This document shows, piece after piece, positions 5,352-10,681 of a DNA stretch of 10,681 nucleotides (position 1 is its first letter; every line of letters starts with the position of its first letter). Origin of the DNA: Flavobacterium sp. UBA6203 (GTDB lineage: Bacteria > Bacteroidota > Bacteroidia > Flavobacteriales > Flavobacteriaceae). The DNA is taken from NCBI GenBank assembly GCA_002421645.1, contig DIST01000056.1:1-10681 (forward strand), written 5' to 3'. The position numbers and the translations under genes were made by a program. A model generated the notes under the pieces. It was not told the origin of the DNA. It saw nothing but the letters and a program-made list of their open reading frames with translations, and did not search any database.

Positions 5352-6629
5352 TTATGTTTTCAACTTTTTCTTTCTAGCTGCAGGAAACAACACATTATTC
5401 AAAATCAAACGATAGCCTGGAGAGTTTGGATGTAAATCTAAAACCGTGGGCGCATCTCCTACTCTATGTTGGTAATCTTCTGGATCGTGACCGCCGTAAA
5501 AAGTGAACATTCCTTTTCCTTTGGTACCGTGAATGTATCTTGCTTCTCCGTTGATTTTACATTCGCCCATGACAAGTATATTGGATTTTATTTTCTCTGC
5601 ATTAAAAGCAGTGGTTTGTCCCATAAAACCTTTTACTAATTGGGTATGATTTTGACATAACATCGTAGGAATTGGATCCCATTTTGCGGAATATTCCATT
5701 AAAGTAAAGTAATCTTTATCCATAGTGAAAACTCCTTTTCCGTGTTGCTCTGTAGTATCAATATCTGAGAACTCGTACACCATAGGATTGCGAACTAGGT
5801 TATAATTCTTAAAAGCAAATGTGCTGGAATAATCTATTTTAGTCTGATAATTGGCATCGGCGTCATCACCGTCAAACATGGGTTCGCAAATATCAACACC
5901 TTCCGCTGAAAGTGCAATGTCAAAACTATCCGTTGCTGAACACATGGCAAACATGAAACCTCCACCAATCACGAAATCTCTGATTTTTTTAGCAACCGCT
6001 AACTTTTCTTCTGATACTTTGTTATAACCCATTTTTTTAGCCAAGGCTTCGGCATCTGCTTTTTGTTGAATGTACCAAGGCATGTTGCGATAATTGCCAA
6101 AAAACTTTCCATATTGTCCTGTAAAATCTTCATGATGCAAGTGCAACCAATCATACAATAATAGTTGGTCAGATAATACTTCCTCATCATAAATTTCTGT
6201 ATAAGGAATTTCGGCATAAGTTAACACCATAGTTACGGCATCGTCCCAAGGTTGTTTCCCTTTTGGAGTATAAACGGCAATTTTAGGCGCTTTTTCTAAG
6301 ACAACCGTTTCCATATTTTGTGAAGGCGAACTAATATCTTCTAGTATTGAATTGGCGGATGCATCCGATAATACTTCAAAAGTAACACCACGAATTTGAC
6401 ATTCTTTTCTAATTTCGGGAGCATCGGGCAATAAAAAAGAGCCGCCTCTATAATTTAACAACCAACTTACTTTGTAACTTTTATCCAATGCCCAATAGGT
6501 AATCCCGTAAGCTTTTAAGTGATTTTGCTGTCCTTCGGCTTCCATTGGTAATAAAACAAATGAGGCTCTGCTCGTAAAAGTGCAGAGAAAAAACAATACT
6601 ATAAATAAATTAAGGCTCTTAAATTTCAT
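5352..6629 (-). CDS. Secreted protein with amidotransferase-like C-terminal region (relatives misnamed asparagine synthetase B)
   Basis: This 425-residue protein has a signal peptide at about 1-22. From about residue 116 there is a glutamine-amidotransferase-like pattern: a beta strand KIAVYTPKGKQPWDD, then VLTYAEIPYTEIYDEEV, LLLYDWLHLHHEDFTG at about 157-171, and VAKKIRDFVIGGGFMFAMCS with Cys230. Later GKGMFTFYGGHDPEDYQH (about 371-388) and GYRLILNNVLF close the domain. From memory, close relatives in flavobacteria are labelled asparagine synthetase B. Nothing here supports that name: there is no N-terminal catalytic Cys and no ATP-pyrophosphatase SGGxDS loop, and the protein is exported. 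A ThuA/GATase-like exported enzyme or binding protein is more plausible. It is the first gene of a unit with the 7-TM protein that follows 5 bp later, so the two may work together. Confidence 0.78.
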   Translation of the reverse strand: MKFKSLNLFIVLFFLCTFTSRASFVLLPMEAEGQQNHLKAYGITYWALDKSYKVSWLLNYRGGSFLLPDAPEIRKECQIRGVTFEVLSDASANSILEDISSPSQNMETVVLEKAPKIAVYTPKGKQPWDDAVTMVLTYAEIPYTEIYDEEVLSDQLLLYDWLHLHHEDFTGQYGKFFGNYRNMPWYIQQKADAEALAKKMGYNKVSEEKLAVAKKIRDFVIGGGFMFAMCSATDSFDIALSAEGVDICEPMFDGDDADANYQTKIDYSSTFAFKNYNLVRNPMVYEFSDIDTTEQHGKGVFTMDKDYFTLMEYSAKWDPIPTMLCQNHTQLVKGFMGQTTAFNAEKIKSNILVMGECKINGEARYIHGTKGKGMFTFYGGHDPEDYQHRVGDAPTVLDLHPNSPGYRLILNNVLFPAARKKKLKT

Positions 6630-6635
6630 GGATTA

Positions 6636-6643
6636 CAAATATA
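6636..6643 (-). promoter_or_regulatory. Possible -7 element for the 425-aa protein operon
   Basis: The minus strand reads TATATTTG, exactly TAnnTTTG, but it ends only 6 bp before the ATG at 6629. Transcription would then begin at or beside the start codon, giving a leaderless mRNA. No TTG is seen at the usual -33 distance. The GTAAAAATAC box array lies 63-128 bp upstream. Confidence 0.3.
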
Positions 6644-6699
6644 GACAACTAATTTATAACATTTTTGGAGATTTATATTTACAGAAATGTTAAAGTCGC

Positions 6700-6721
6700 A
6701 CCCCCGTAAAAATACCTGGTT
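6700..6721 (+). promoter_or_regulatory. Operator-like repeat unit 1 (ACCCCC-GTAAAAATAC-CTGGTT)
   Basis: This is the first copy of a 22-bp tandem unit. Its core GTAAAAATAC (6706-6715) is a short palindrome with GTA and TAC half-sites. It differs from the next unit at one base (C for T after the core). The 22-bp period puts both cores on the same face of B-DNA about two turns apart, as expected for cooperative binding by a regulator. Confidence 0.7.
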
Positions 6722-6743
6722 ACCCCCGTAAAAATACTTGGTT
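6722..6743 (+). promoter_or_regulatory. Operator-like repeat unit 2 (ACCCCC-GTAAAAATAC-TTGGTT)
   Basis: The second tandem copy follows unit 1 with no gap. Its core is 6728-6737. TACCCCCGTA (6721-6730) across the junction is itself a TAC/GTA dyad, so half-sites alternate through the array. Together with the inverted third copy it can also form a hairpin (6728-6744 with 6747-6763). Confidence 0.7.
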
Positions 6744-6747
6744 TAAA

Positions 6748-6763
6748 AATCAGGTATTTTTAC
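6748..6763 (-). promoter_or_regulatory. Operator-like repeat, inverted third copy
   Basis: On the minus strand this reads GTAAAAATACCTGATT and matches unit 1 at 15 of 16 positions, but without the CCCCC prefix. Core 6754-6763. It lies about 25 bp upstream of the TAGTTTTG promoter-like element at 6789. Confidence 0.65.
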
Positions 6764-6788
6764 TCTTACACAGGATTTTTTTTTACCC

Positions 6789-6796
6789 TAGTTTTG
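6789..6796 (+). promoter_or_regulatory. Putative promoter -7 element for the 45-aa membrane protein
   Basis: TAGTTTTG matches the Bacteroidota -7 consensus TAnnTTTG exactly. A near -33 element, TTA (6766-6768, consensus TTG), stands 20 bp upstream, within the known spacing range. Predicted initiation near 6803 leaves an A-rich leader of about 20 bp before the ATG at 6823, with AACAAAAATAAGA as the start region. The three GTAAAAATAC boxes lie immediately upstream, in activator position. Confidence 0.5.
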
Positions 6797-6822
6797 ACAC
6801 ATAGATATAAACAAAAATAAGA

Positions 6823-6960
6823 ATGGATTCAAACAGCAAAAACACATCGCTATTAAACTCAAGAGAAATGAAATTATTAAAAAAAATTGGATATATCGTA
6901 TTGATAATAACAATTCTAGTGTATTTTGTTTTAGTTTTTCAATTTTGTAGAAACTATTAA
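6823..6960 (+). CDS. Small single-TM membrane protein (45 aa), not recognised
   Basis: The ATG at 6823-6825 opens a frame of 45 codons ending in TAA at 6958-6960. The product has a polar N-terminus (MDSNSKNTSLLNSREMKLLK), a basic LKK pair, a hydrophobic stretch of about 20 residues starting IGYIVLIIT, and the tail CRNY. This fits one membrane helix with the N-terminus inside. A shorter start at Met16 (6868) would give 30 residues. Support for reality comes from context: a promoter-like element 27 bp upstream, an A-rich leader, and an operator-like triple repeat before that. It converges on the response regulator gene, with 21 bp between the two stop codons. It could be a target of that regulator or a small modulator of the neighbouring 7-TM or kinase protein; that is inference. 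Confidence 0.6.
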   Translation: MDSNSKNTSLLNSREMKLLKKIGYIVLIITILVYFVLVFQFCRNY

Positions 6961-6981
6961 TTTCATTGATTTAATATGCAT

Positions 6982-7665
6982 TTAGGACTCCATATTATTA
7001 GAGTCTTCTAAGTTTATTATTTTATTTTGTATGGCAAAAATTACCAATCCTGCCATATTTTTTGAATTTGTTTTTACTAACAAATTATTTCTATGGCCGT
7101 CAACCGTTCTGGTACTTAAACTCAACATCTCTCCTATTTCAACCGAACTGTATTGCTTACAGATTAACTCTAAAACTTCTCGTTCTCTTTCCGTTAAAAA
7201 ATCCTCATCAAGAATAGTTCTTGAAGAAACGCTTGAGATTATATTTTGATGAATTACTTCCATAACGGTTTCATTATAATAAAATCCTTTTTGAGCAACT
7301 TCATTTACCGTTTTAATCATATCGGTTGGTGAAGCACTTTTGACCAAATAAGATGCAGCTCCTACATTTATCATATTGGCTATGAACGACCTTGTATTAT
7401 AACTTGTAAGTGCAATAACTCTAATAGAAGAAAAGTCTTTGTGAATAATTTTTGTGGCTTCCACTCCATTTAAAAGAGGCATTTTTAAATCCATCATTAT
7501 AATATCTGGAAGTTGCGATGTCGTTTTTAAATGTTCAATTAAGTCGCTCCCATTTGAAGTTTCATAAATAATTTCAATATTGGGTTCGCGATTAAGTAAG
7601 AAATAGATTCCTTTACGGAACAATTCCTCATCATCAGCTAAAATTATTTTAATTTTATTATTCAT
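6982..7665 (-). CDS. Two-component response regulator, NarL/LuxR (FixJ) type
   Basis: The 227-residue cytoplasmic transcription factor has two domains. In a numbering that includes one extra upstream codon, the receiver domain covers about 4-124: acidic pocket ADDEE (Asp12, Asp13), phospho-acceptor Asp60 in IIMMDLKMP, Thr88 in ALTS and Lys110 in LVKSASP. A linker leads to a LuxR-type helix-turn-helix at about 157-215 with LTEREREVLELI and the recognition part TVDGHRNNLLVKT. I chose ATG at 7665, which shares one base with the kinase stop (TGATG); a GTG at 7668 is also in frame and adds one residue. The tight coupling to the kinase gene makes them cognate partners. The DNA target is unknown, but the GTAAAAATAC dyads at 6700-6763 are the nearest candidate. 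Confidence 0.95.
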   Translation of the reverse strand: MNNKIKIILADDEELFRKGIYFLLNREPNIEIIYETSNGSDLIEHLKTTSQLPDIIMMDLKMPLLNGVEATKIIHKDFSSIRVIALTSYNTRSFIANMINVGAASYLVKSASPTDMIKTVNEVAQKGFYYNETVMEVIHQNIISSVSSRTILDEDFLTEREREVLELICKQYSSVEIGEMLSLSTRTVDGHRNNLLVKTNSKNMAGLVIFAIQNKIINLEDSNNMES

Positions 7666-8459
7666 CACTTAAAATTAAACACCATAATTACACCTTCATT
7701 AGGTTGAGAATTAAAACTAAACTGACCGCCTAAAAAGTTTATTCTACTTTCTATGTTTTTCATTCCCAATCCTTTTTGATATTCTTCACTTAAATTATCA
7801 AATCCGATACCATTATCAATGTAAGTACAGCTATTTTGGCCATCGAAGTTAGTGAATTGAATTGAAATTTCAGTTGCTTTTCCATGACGTACTGAATTAT
7901 TTAACAGTTCTTGCAAGATTCGAAATATATGTAAATGTTTTTCAATAGGATAAGTATCAAAATTAATTTGATTATCAAATGAAACTTTAACAATTTTAGT
8001 GCTATTAAATTCTTCTACTAATTCTTCAATACCTGCATGAAGTCCAAATTTTTCTAATACTGGAGGTAATAAATCGTGTGCTATACGCCTCGAATTTTCA
8101 ATGGCATTTTGAGTTAATTCAATAATGTTATTTGTAATTTCCATTTGCTCTTCCTCATTTAAATTAGGTGTTTTAAGCAAATGACTGTTTAAGGAAACTA
8201 TATTTAGTTTTGAACTAATATCGTCATGCAAATCTTGTGCTATTCGTTTGCGTTCTTCTTCCTGAGCAAACAAAATGGAATGCAACAACTCTTTTTGATG
8301 TTCGATTTCCAAATTTTTCTTGTCTACTTCTATTTTTACAATTTTCTTTCTTGAAAAATAGAAAAACATAATTAGCACCATAAACATGGATATAAATGCA
8401 AGTAAGACAAAGAAAAACACTTGAATTATTTCGCTGTTTTCTAAATTAATTTCTTTCAT
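7665..8459 (-). CDS. Sensor histidine kinase, HisKA_3/HATPase type, no own sensor domain
   Basis: The 264-residue kinase begins with a single transmembrane helix at about 11-35 and a short coiled-coil linker (about 40-65). It then has the HisKA_3 dimerisation domain with the phospho-accepting His78 in EEERKRIAQDLHDD. ARRIAHDLLPP-type residues (about 124-133) and the ATP-binding domain follow: N-box ELLNNSVRHG at 184-193, G1 box DNGIGF at 215-220, and G2 box GLGMKNIESR at 230-239. It lacks an extracellular or PAS domain, so input must come from a partner. The 7-TM protein encoded just upstream, whose TGA overlaps this ATG by 4 bp, is the obvious candidate. Its output is the response regulator encoded directly after it. 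Family assignment is firm; the sensing partnership is inferred. Confidence 0.94.
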   Translation of the reverse strand: MKEINLENSEIIQVFFFVLLAFISMFMVLIMFFYFSRKKIVKIEVDKKNLEIEHQKELLHSILFAQEEERKRIAQDLHDDISSKLNIVSLNSHLLKTPNLNEEEQMEITNNIIELTQNAIENSRRIAHDLLPPVLEKFGLHAGIEELVEEFNSTKIVKVSFDNQINFDTYPIEKHLHIFRILQELLNNSVRHGKATEISIQFTNFDGQNSCTYIDNGIGFDNLSEEYQKGLGMKNIESRINFLGGQFSFNSQPNEGVIMVFNFK

Positions 8460-9079
8460 TTCTTATTAAAATAAATTAATTTCCATTGATAAAAGAAGAA
8501 TCCAAATTTTATGTATTGCAGTATGATATTTATATCAATCATTATATCATTAAATTCATCGAACTCTAAAATAACAACCAACTTGTATATTAAAAAAATA
8601 AAAGTACTTGTAAATAAATAAAATAACAGTCCAATATTTATAATATAATATTCTGTCTTTCCTCCAAGATTATTGTACAAATGCATACTTGAATAAATAA
8701 TCAGAGGCATCGTTGTTAAGTAAGTTTCTAAAAGATTAAACTCTAGAAACAAATACGGATTTAATAAGTACCTTGATAATAAAAAAATAGGAAGTACAAT
8801 TAAAAGAACGTAAACCGAAATTAATTGTGCTTTTGTTTTTAATAGTAGAGAATAGAAATAACTCAGTATTACAAATTGAAATAATTCATAAAAATGATGC
8901 ATGAATACATTATAAATACGAAACCATTTCCACAAATTGGAACTAATGTAATCGATGATTAAAACACCTACTATATAAATAGTAAAAATCTTGTAAGCTT
9001 TTCCATTTTTGAAAAAACCTACAAGATAAAGTAAGCATAATAATGCAGACGTAAAATATAAATATTTAGAATCTAACAA
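8456..9079 (-). CDS. 7-TM membrane protein, probable sensory partner of the adjacent kinase
   Basis: The protein of about 207 residues has seven hydrophobic segments and almost no soluble domains. I know no established name for the family. A longer form starts at ATG 9118, but its first 13 residues overlap out of frame with the conserved Cys-rich tail of the upstream gene. The TTG at 9079 gives MLDSKYLYF, which aligns with MESKYLFSF at the start of the paralog at 4669-5346, so I prefer 9079. Shared features with that paralog are NPYLFLEFNLLE followed by a TT pair, YYIINIGLLFYLFTS, and an aromatic last helix. It is translationally coupled to the histidine kinase (ATGA overlap) and starts 2 bp after the small Cys-tail protein's stop. 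A role as the kinase's membrane sensor is inference from this coupling and from the kinase lacking an input domain. Confidence 0.83.
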   Translation of the reverse strand: MLDSKYLYFTSALLCLLYLVGFFKNGKAYKIFTIYIVGVLIIDYISSNLWKWFRIYNVFMHHFYELFQFVILSYFYSLLLKTKAQLISVYVLLIVLPIFLLSRYLLNPYLFLEFNLLETYLTTMPLIIYSSMHLYNNLGGKTEYYIINIGLLFYLFTSTFIFLIYKLVVILEFDEFNDIMIDINIILQYIKFGFFFYQWKLIYFNKK

Positions 9080-9081
9080 AA

Positions 9082-9390
9082 TTAAGGCGTAAATAGAGGA
9101 CTTGAAGGATCGCAACATTTAGGGCAAGGCGTAGTATAGTCATAAATCAAATGGTTTGCATTAATCAAGTCTTTTCCATTTGCGTCAACGCCTACATACA
9201 CTAATTTTTGCGTTCCGGTTTCATCTACCCCCATGTAGGCTCTCACATCCACAACTCCATCAGTTGCTAATAATTCTCTAAGAGCATCGCCAGGGATTAA
9301 ATGACCTTTTGCTAAATCTTTCGGGGGATTGGTTCTCCATGAAGTTGTCCAAGCTTTTGCTTCATCGAGTGAAATTGTAAAATCTGCCAT
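9082..9390 (-). CDS. Small conserved-looking protein with CPxCC...SPL tail
   Basis: The 102-residue product has no signal peptide and no membrane helix. It begins MADFTISLDEAKAWTTSWRT, a helical start. A central beta-rich part follows, with VVDVRAYMGVDETGTQKLVY and VGVDANGKDLI. It ends in PCPKCCDPSSPLF (88-100), with Cys89, Cys92 and Cys93. From memory, flavobacterial genomes hold many small proteins of this shape (EA near the N-terminus, a VGVDxxGxD strand, a C-terminal CPxxC and SPL). I know no function for them. The cysteines could bind a metal or take part in redox sensing. It is the first gene before the 7-TM/kinase/regulator genes, 2 bp from the preferred 7-TM start, so it is probably part of that signalling module. 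Confidence 0.8.
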   Translation of the reverse strand: MADFTISLDEAKAWTTSWRTNPPKDLAKGHLIPGDALRELLATDGVVDVRAYMGVDETGTQKLVYVGVDANGKDLINANHLIYDYTTPCPKCCDPSSPLFTP

Positions 9391-9414
9391 AATAAGTTTT
9401 TTATAATTGAGTTA

Positions 9415-9422
9415 TAAATGTA
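9415..9422 (-). promoter_or_regulatory. Possible -7 element for the 9390-6982 operon
   Basis: The minus strand reads TACATTTA, one base from TAnnTTTG, 24 bp upstream of the ATG at 9390. This would give a leader of about 18 bp. No clear -33 TTG is seen, because the upstream DNA is the dnaB terminator. The evidence is weak. Confidence 0.25.
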
Positions 9423-9430
9423 GTAAAAAA

Positions 9431-9473
9431 ATTAATAAAAAAAACAGACGAATCGTCTGTTTTTTTTATTAAT
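9431..9473 (-). terminator. Intrinsic terminator of dnaB
   Basis: A perfect 20-bp inverted repeat (9431-9450 with 9454-9473) has a 3-base AAT loop and a CAGACG/CGTCTG core flanked by eight A/T pairs. On the minus strand it is a GC core followed by a run of eight T, 12 bp after the dnaB stop codon. The symmetry means it could also stop plus-strand transcripts. It separates dnaB from the signalling operon. Confidence 0.9.
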
Positions 9474-9485
9474 TATACATCTCAT

Positions 9486-10681
9486 TTAAAAAGGAACGTC
9501 AGAATCATCATCAAATGAATTCATTGCACTTCCAAAAGCTTCATTAGGCGTAGGTAAATTAGGTGTGATGAAAGGATTCGTATCATCAAGATTCATTTTT
9601 GAAGGTAAGGCATCAAAAGGCGAACCAAAATCATCTAAATTATCAAACTTACCTAAACTTCCTATGAATTTTAAACGAATATTATCTAAACCTCCATTAC
9701 GGTGTTTTGCTACAATAAATTCGGCTTGACCTTGTGTTGGTGAACGTTCTTCATCATCCCATTCGTCAATTTTATAATATTCTGGACGGTAAATAAACGA
9801 TACAATATCGGCATCTTGCTCAATTGCTCCTGACTCCCTTAAATCGGAAAGTAATGGACGTTTACTTGAACCACGGGTTTCTACCGCACGAGATAACTGC
9901 GAAAGTGCAATCACAGGAACGTTCAACTCTTTGGCTAAGGCTTTTAAATTTCGGGAAATAGTTGAAATTTCTTGTTCACGATTTCCACCACCTTTTCCAT
10001 TTCCTCCTGCTGTCATCAACTGAAGGTAGTCGATTACAATCATTTTGATTCCGTATTGTGAAGAAAGACGTCTGGCTTTTGCACGTAAATCGAAAATCGA
10101 TAGTGATGGGGTATCATCAATAAACAAAGGCGCTTTTTCTAAGTCTTTTACTTTGATAGACAATTGCTCCCACTCGTGTTTTTCTAATTTACCCGTTCTT
10201 AATTTTTCGGAAGATAATCCTGTTTCGGAAGAAATCAAACGTGTAATCAACTGAACCGAAGACATCTCTAGTGAGAAAAAAGCTACTGGCGCACCATAAT
10301 CAATGGCCATATTTCGTGCCATCGATAACGTAAATGCCGTTTTACCCATACCCGGACGTGCTGCCACAATAATTAAATCTGAAGGTTGCCATCCTGAAGT
10401 TAACTTATCCAAATCGTGAAAACCTGTTGGGATTCCGCTCAAACCTTCTTTCCCCGCAATTTCTTCAATTCGTTTTTTAGCTTGAATTACTAAACTTTGA
10501 GCAGTTTCAGAACTTCGTTTGATGTTTCCTTGCGTTACTTCGTATAATTTAGATTCGGCTTTGTCTAGTAAATCGAATACATCTGTAGATTCATCATACG
10601 ATTCTTCAATAATTTCATTAGAAATTTTAATCAAACTTCTTTGAATGTATTTTTGTAGAATAATACGTGAATGAAACTCAA
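9486..10681 (-). CDS. dnaB: Replicative DNA helicase DnaB (5' end outside window)
   Basis: DnaB is the hexameric 5'-3' helicase that drives the replication fork and binds primase through its N-terminal domain. The frame stays open to the window edge and reads HSRIILQKYIQR before the first in-window Met, so that Met is internal and about 397 codons are visible. Walker A is ARPGMGKTA (coded near 10360-10335), with Walker B IVIDYLQLM. The LSQLSRAVETR sensor loop and DLRESGAIEQDADIVSFIYR complete the RecA-type motor. No intein interrupts these motifs. The C-terminal extension of about 60 residues is low complexity and ends FDDDSDVPF, close to the acidic tip of SSB. The gene ends at a strong terminator. 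Confidence 0.96.
   Translation of the reverse strand, partial: EFHSRIILQKYIQRSLIKISNEIIEESYDESTDVFDLLDKAESKLYEVTQGNIKRSSETAQSLVIQAKKRIEEIAGKEGLSGIPTGFHDLDKLTSGWQPSDLIIVAARPGMGKTAFTLSMARNMAIDYGAPVAFFSLEMSSVQLITRLISSETGLSSEKLRTGKLEKHEWEQLSIKVKDLEKAPLFIDDTPSLSIFDLRAKARRLSSQYGIKMIVIDYLQLMTAGGNGKGGGNREQEISTISRNLKALAKELNVPVIALSQLSRAVETRGSSKRPLLSDLRESGAIEQDADIVSFIYRPEYYKIDEWDDEERSPTQGQAEFIVAKHRNGGLDNIRLKFIGSLGKFDNLDDFGSPFDALPSKMNLDDTNPFITPNLPTPNEAFGSAMNSFDDDSDVPF

Noticed and set aside
5352..6629. Asparagine synthetase B identity for the 425-aa protein
   Set aside because: There is no N-terminal catalytic cysteine and no ATP-pyrophosphatase loop, and a signal peptide is present.
6728..6763. Hairpin formed by operator units 2 and 3 as an intrinsic terminator
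   Set aside because: The stem is A/T-rich with wobble pairs and no adjacent T run on either strand. The tandem third copy and the promoter positions favour protein-binding sites, though an RNA role is not excluded.
6794..6810. TTGACA followed by TATAAA as a sigma-70-like promoter
   Set aside because: The spacing between the two is only about 5 bp, far below what is needed. The TAnnTTTG element at 6789-6796 fits the phylum better.
6986..7005. GACTC...GAGTC inverted repeat at the end of the response regulator gene as a terminator
   Set aside because: The stem is 5 bp with a 10-bp loop, has no T run, and lies inside the coding sequence.
10045..10254. Plus-strand open frame inside dnaB
   Set aside because: The opposite strand encodes the intact DnaB motor region; this is an antisense shadow.
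10335..10360. Intein insertion at the DnaB Walker A motif
   Set aside because: The motif reads continuously through GMGKT and into the next helix, with no inserted sequence.
1..10681. CRISPR array, tRNA or rRNA genes, restriction or toxin-antitoxin systems
   Set aside because: I saw no regularly spaced repeats with unique spacers, no tRNA-like cloverleaf, and no recognisable defence or toxin proteins.

Overview
The window looks like a chromosomal segment of a member of the Flavobacteriaceae, probably Flavobacterium or a close relative. The grounds are AT-rich DNA, A-rich ribosome-binding regions, TAnnTTTG-type promoter elements, and protein families typical of Bacteroidota. No database was consulted, so the genus is an inference.

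Region 1 (1-1030) is the conserved infC-rpmI-rplT translation operon (IF3, L35, L20). Only the C-terminal domain of IF3 is present. The operon ends at a GAAA-tetraloop intrinsic terminator. Both intergenic gaps hold small foldable sequences that could be regulatory.

Region 2 (about 1040-3205) looks like an accessory insertion, all on the minus strand. It holds a membrane-anchored hypothetical protein, a secreted Nudix-fold protein with a degenerate Nudix box, and an S41 (tricorn/IRBP-like) peptidase lipoprotein. These genes are bounded by related repeats: a 38-bp degenerate direct repeat (1041-1078 and 1604-1641) flanks the first gene, and a 15-bp inverted repeat (1666-1680 and 3188-3202) flanks the peptidase-Nudix pair. 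The arrangement resembles a gene-cassette array.

Region 3 (3306-4679, plus strand) is rlmF (23S rRNA m6A1618 methyltransferase) followed by a DinB-like DUF1569 protein.

Region 4 (4669-9390) is mostly minus strand and is the most interesting part. An apparent operon at 9390-6982 encodes a small protein with a Cys-rich CPxCC...SPL tail, a 7-TM protein, a HisKA_3 histidine kinase with no sensor domain of its own, and a NarL/LuxR-type response regulator. The last genes overlap or abut. Immediately downstream, reading the other way, is an unlisted 45-aa single-TM ORF (6823-6960). Its putative promoter is preceded by three GTAAAAATAC boxes: two in a perfect 22-bp tandem repeat and one inverted. 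Beyond that lies a second operon (6629-4669) with a secreted protein of glutamine-amidotransferase-like appearance and a second, paralogous 7-TM protein. My working model is that the 7-TM protein supplies the sensing surface for the kinase, and that the response regulator acts at the box array on the small membrane protein, the 425-aa protein operon, or both.

Region 5 (9431-10681) is dnaB, the replicative helicase, with its N-terminus outside the window. It ends in an SSB-like acidic tip and is followed by a strong terminator with a 20-bp perfect stem.
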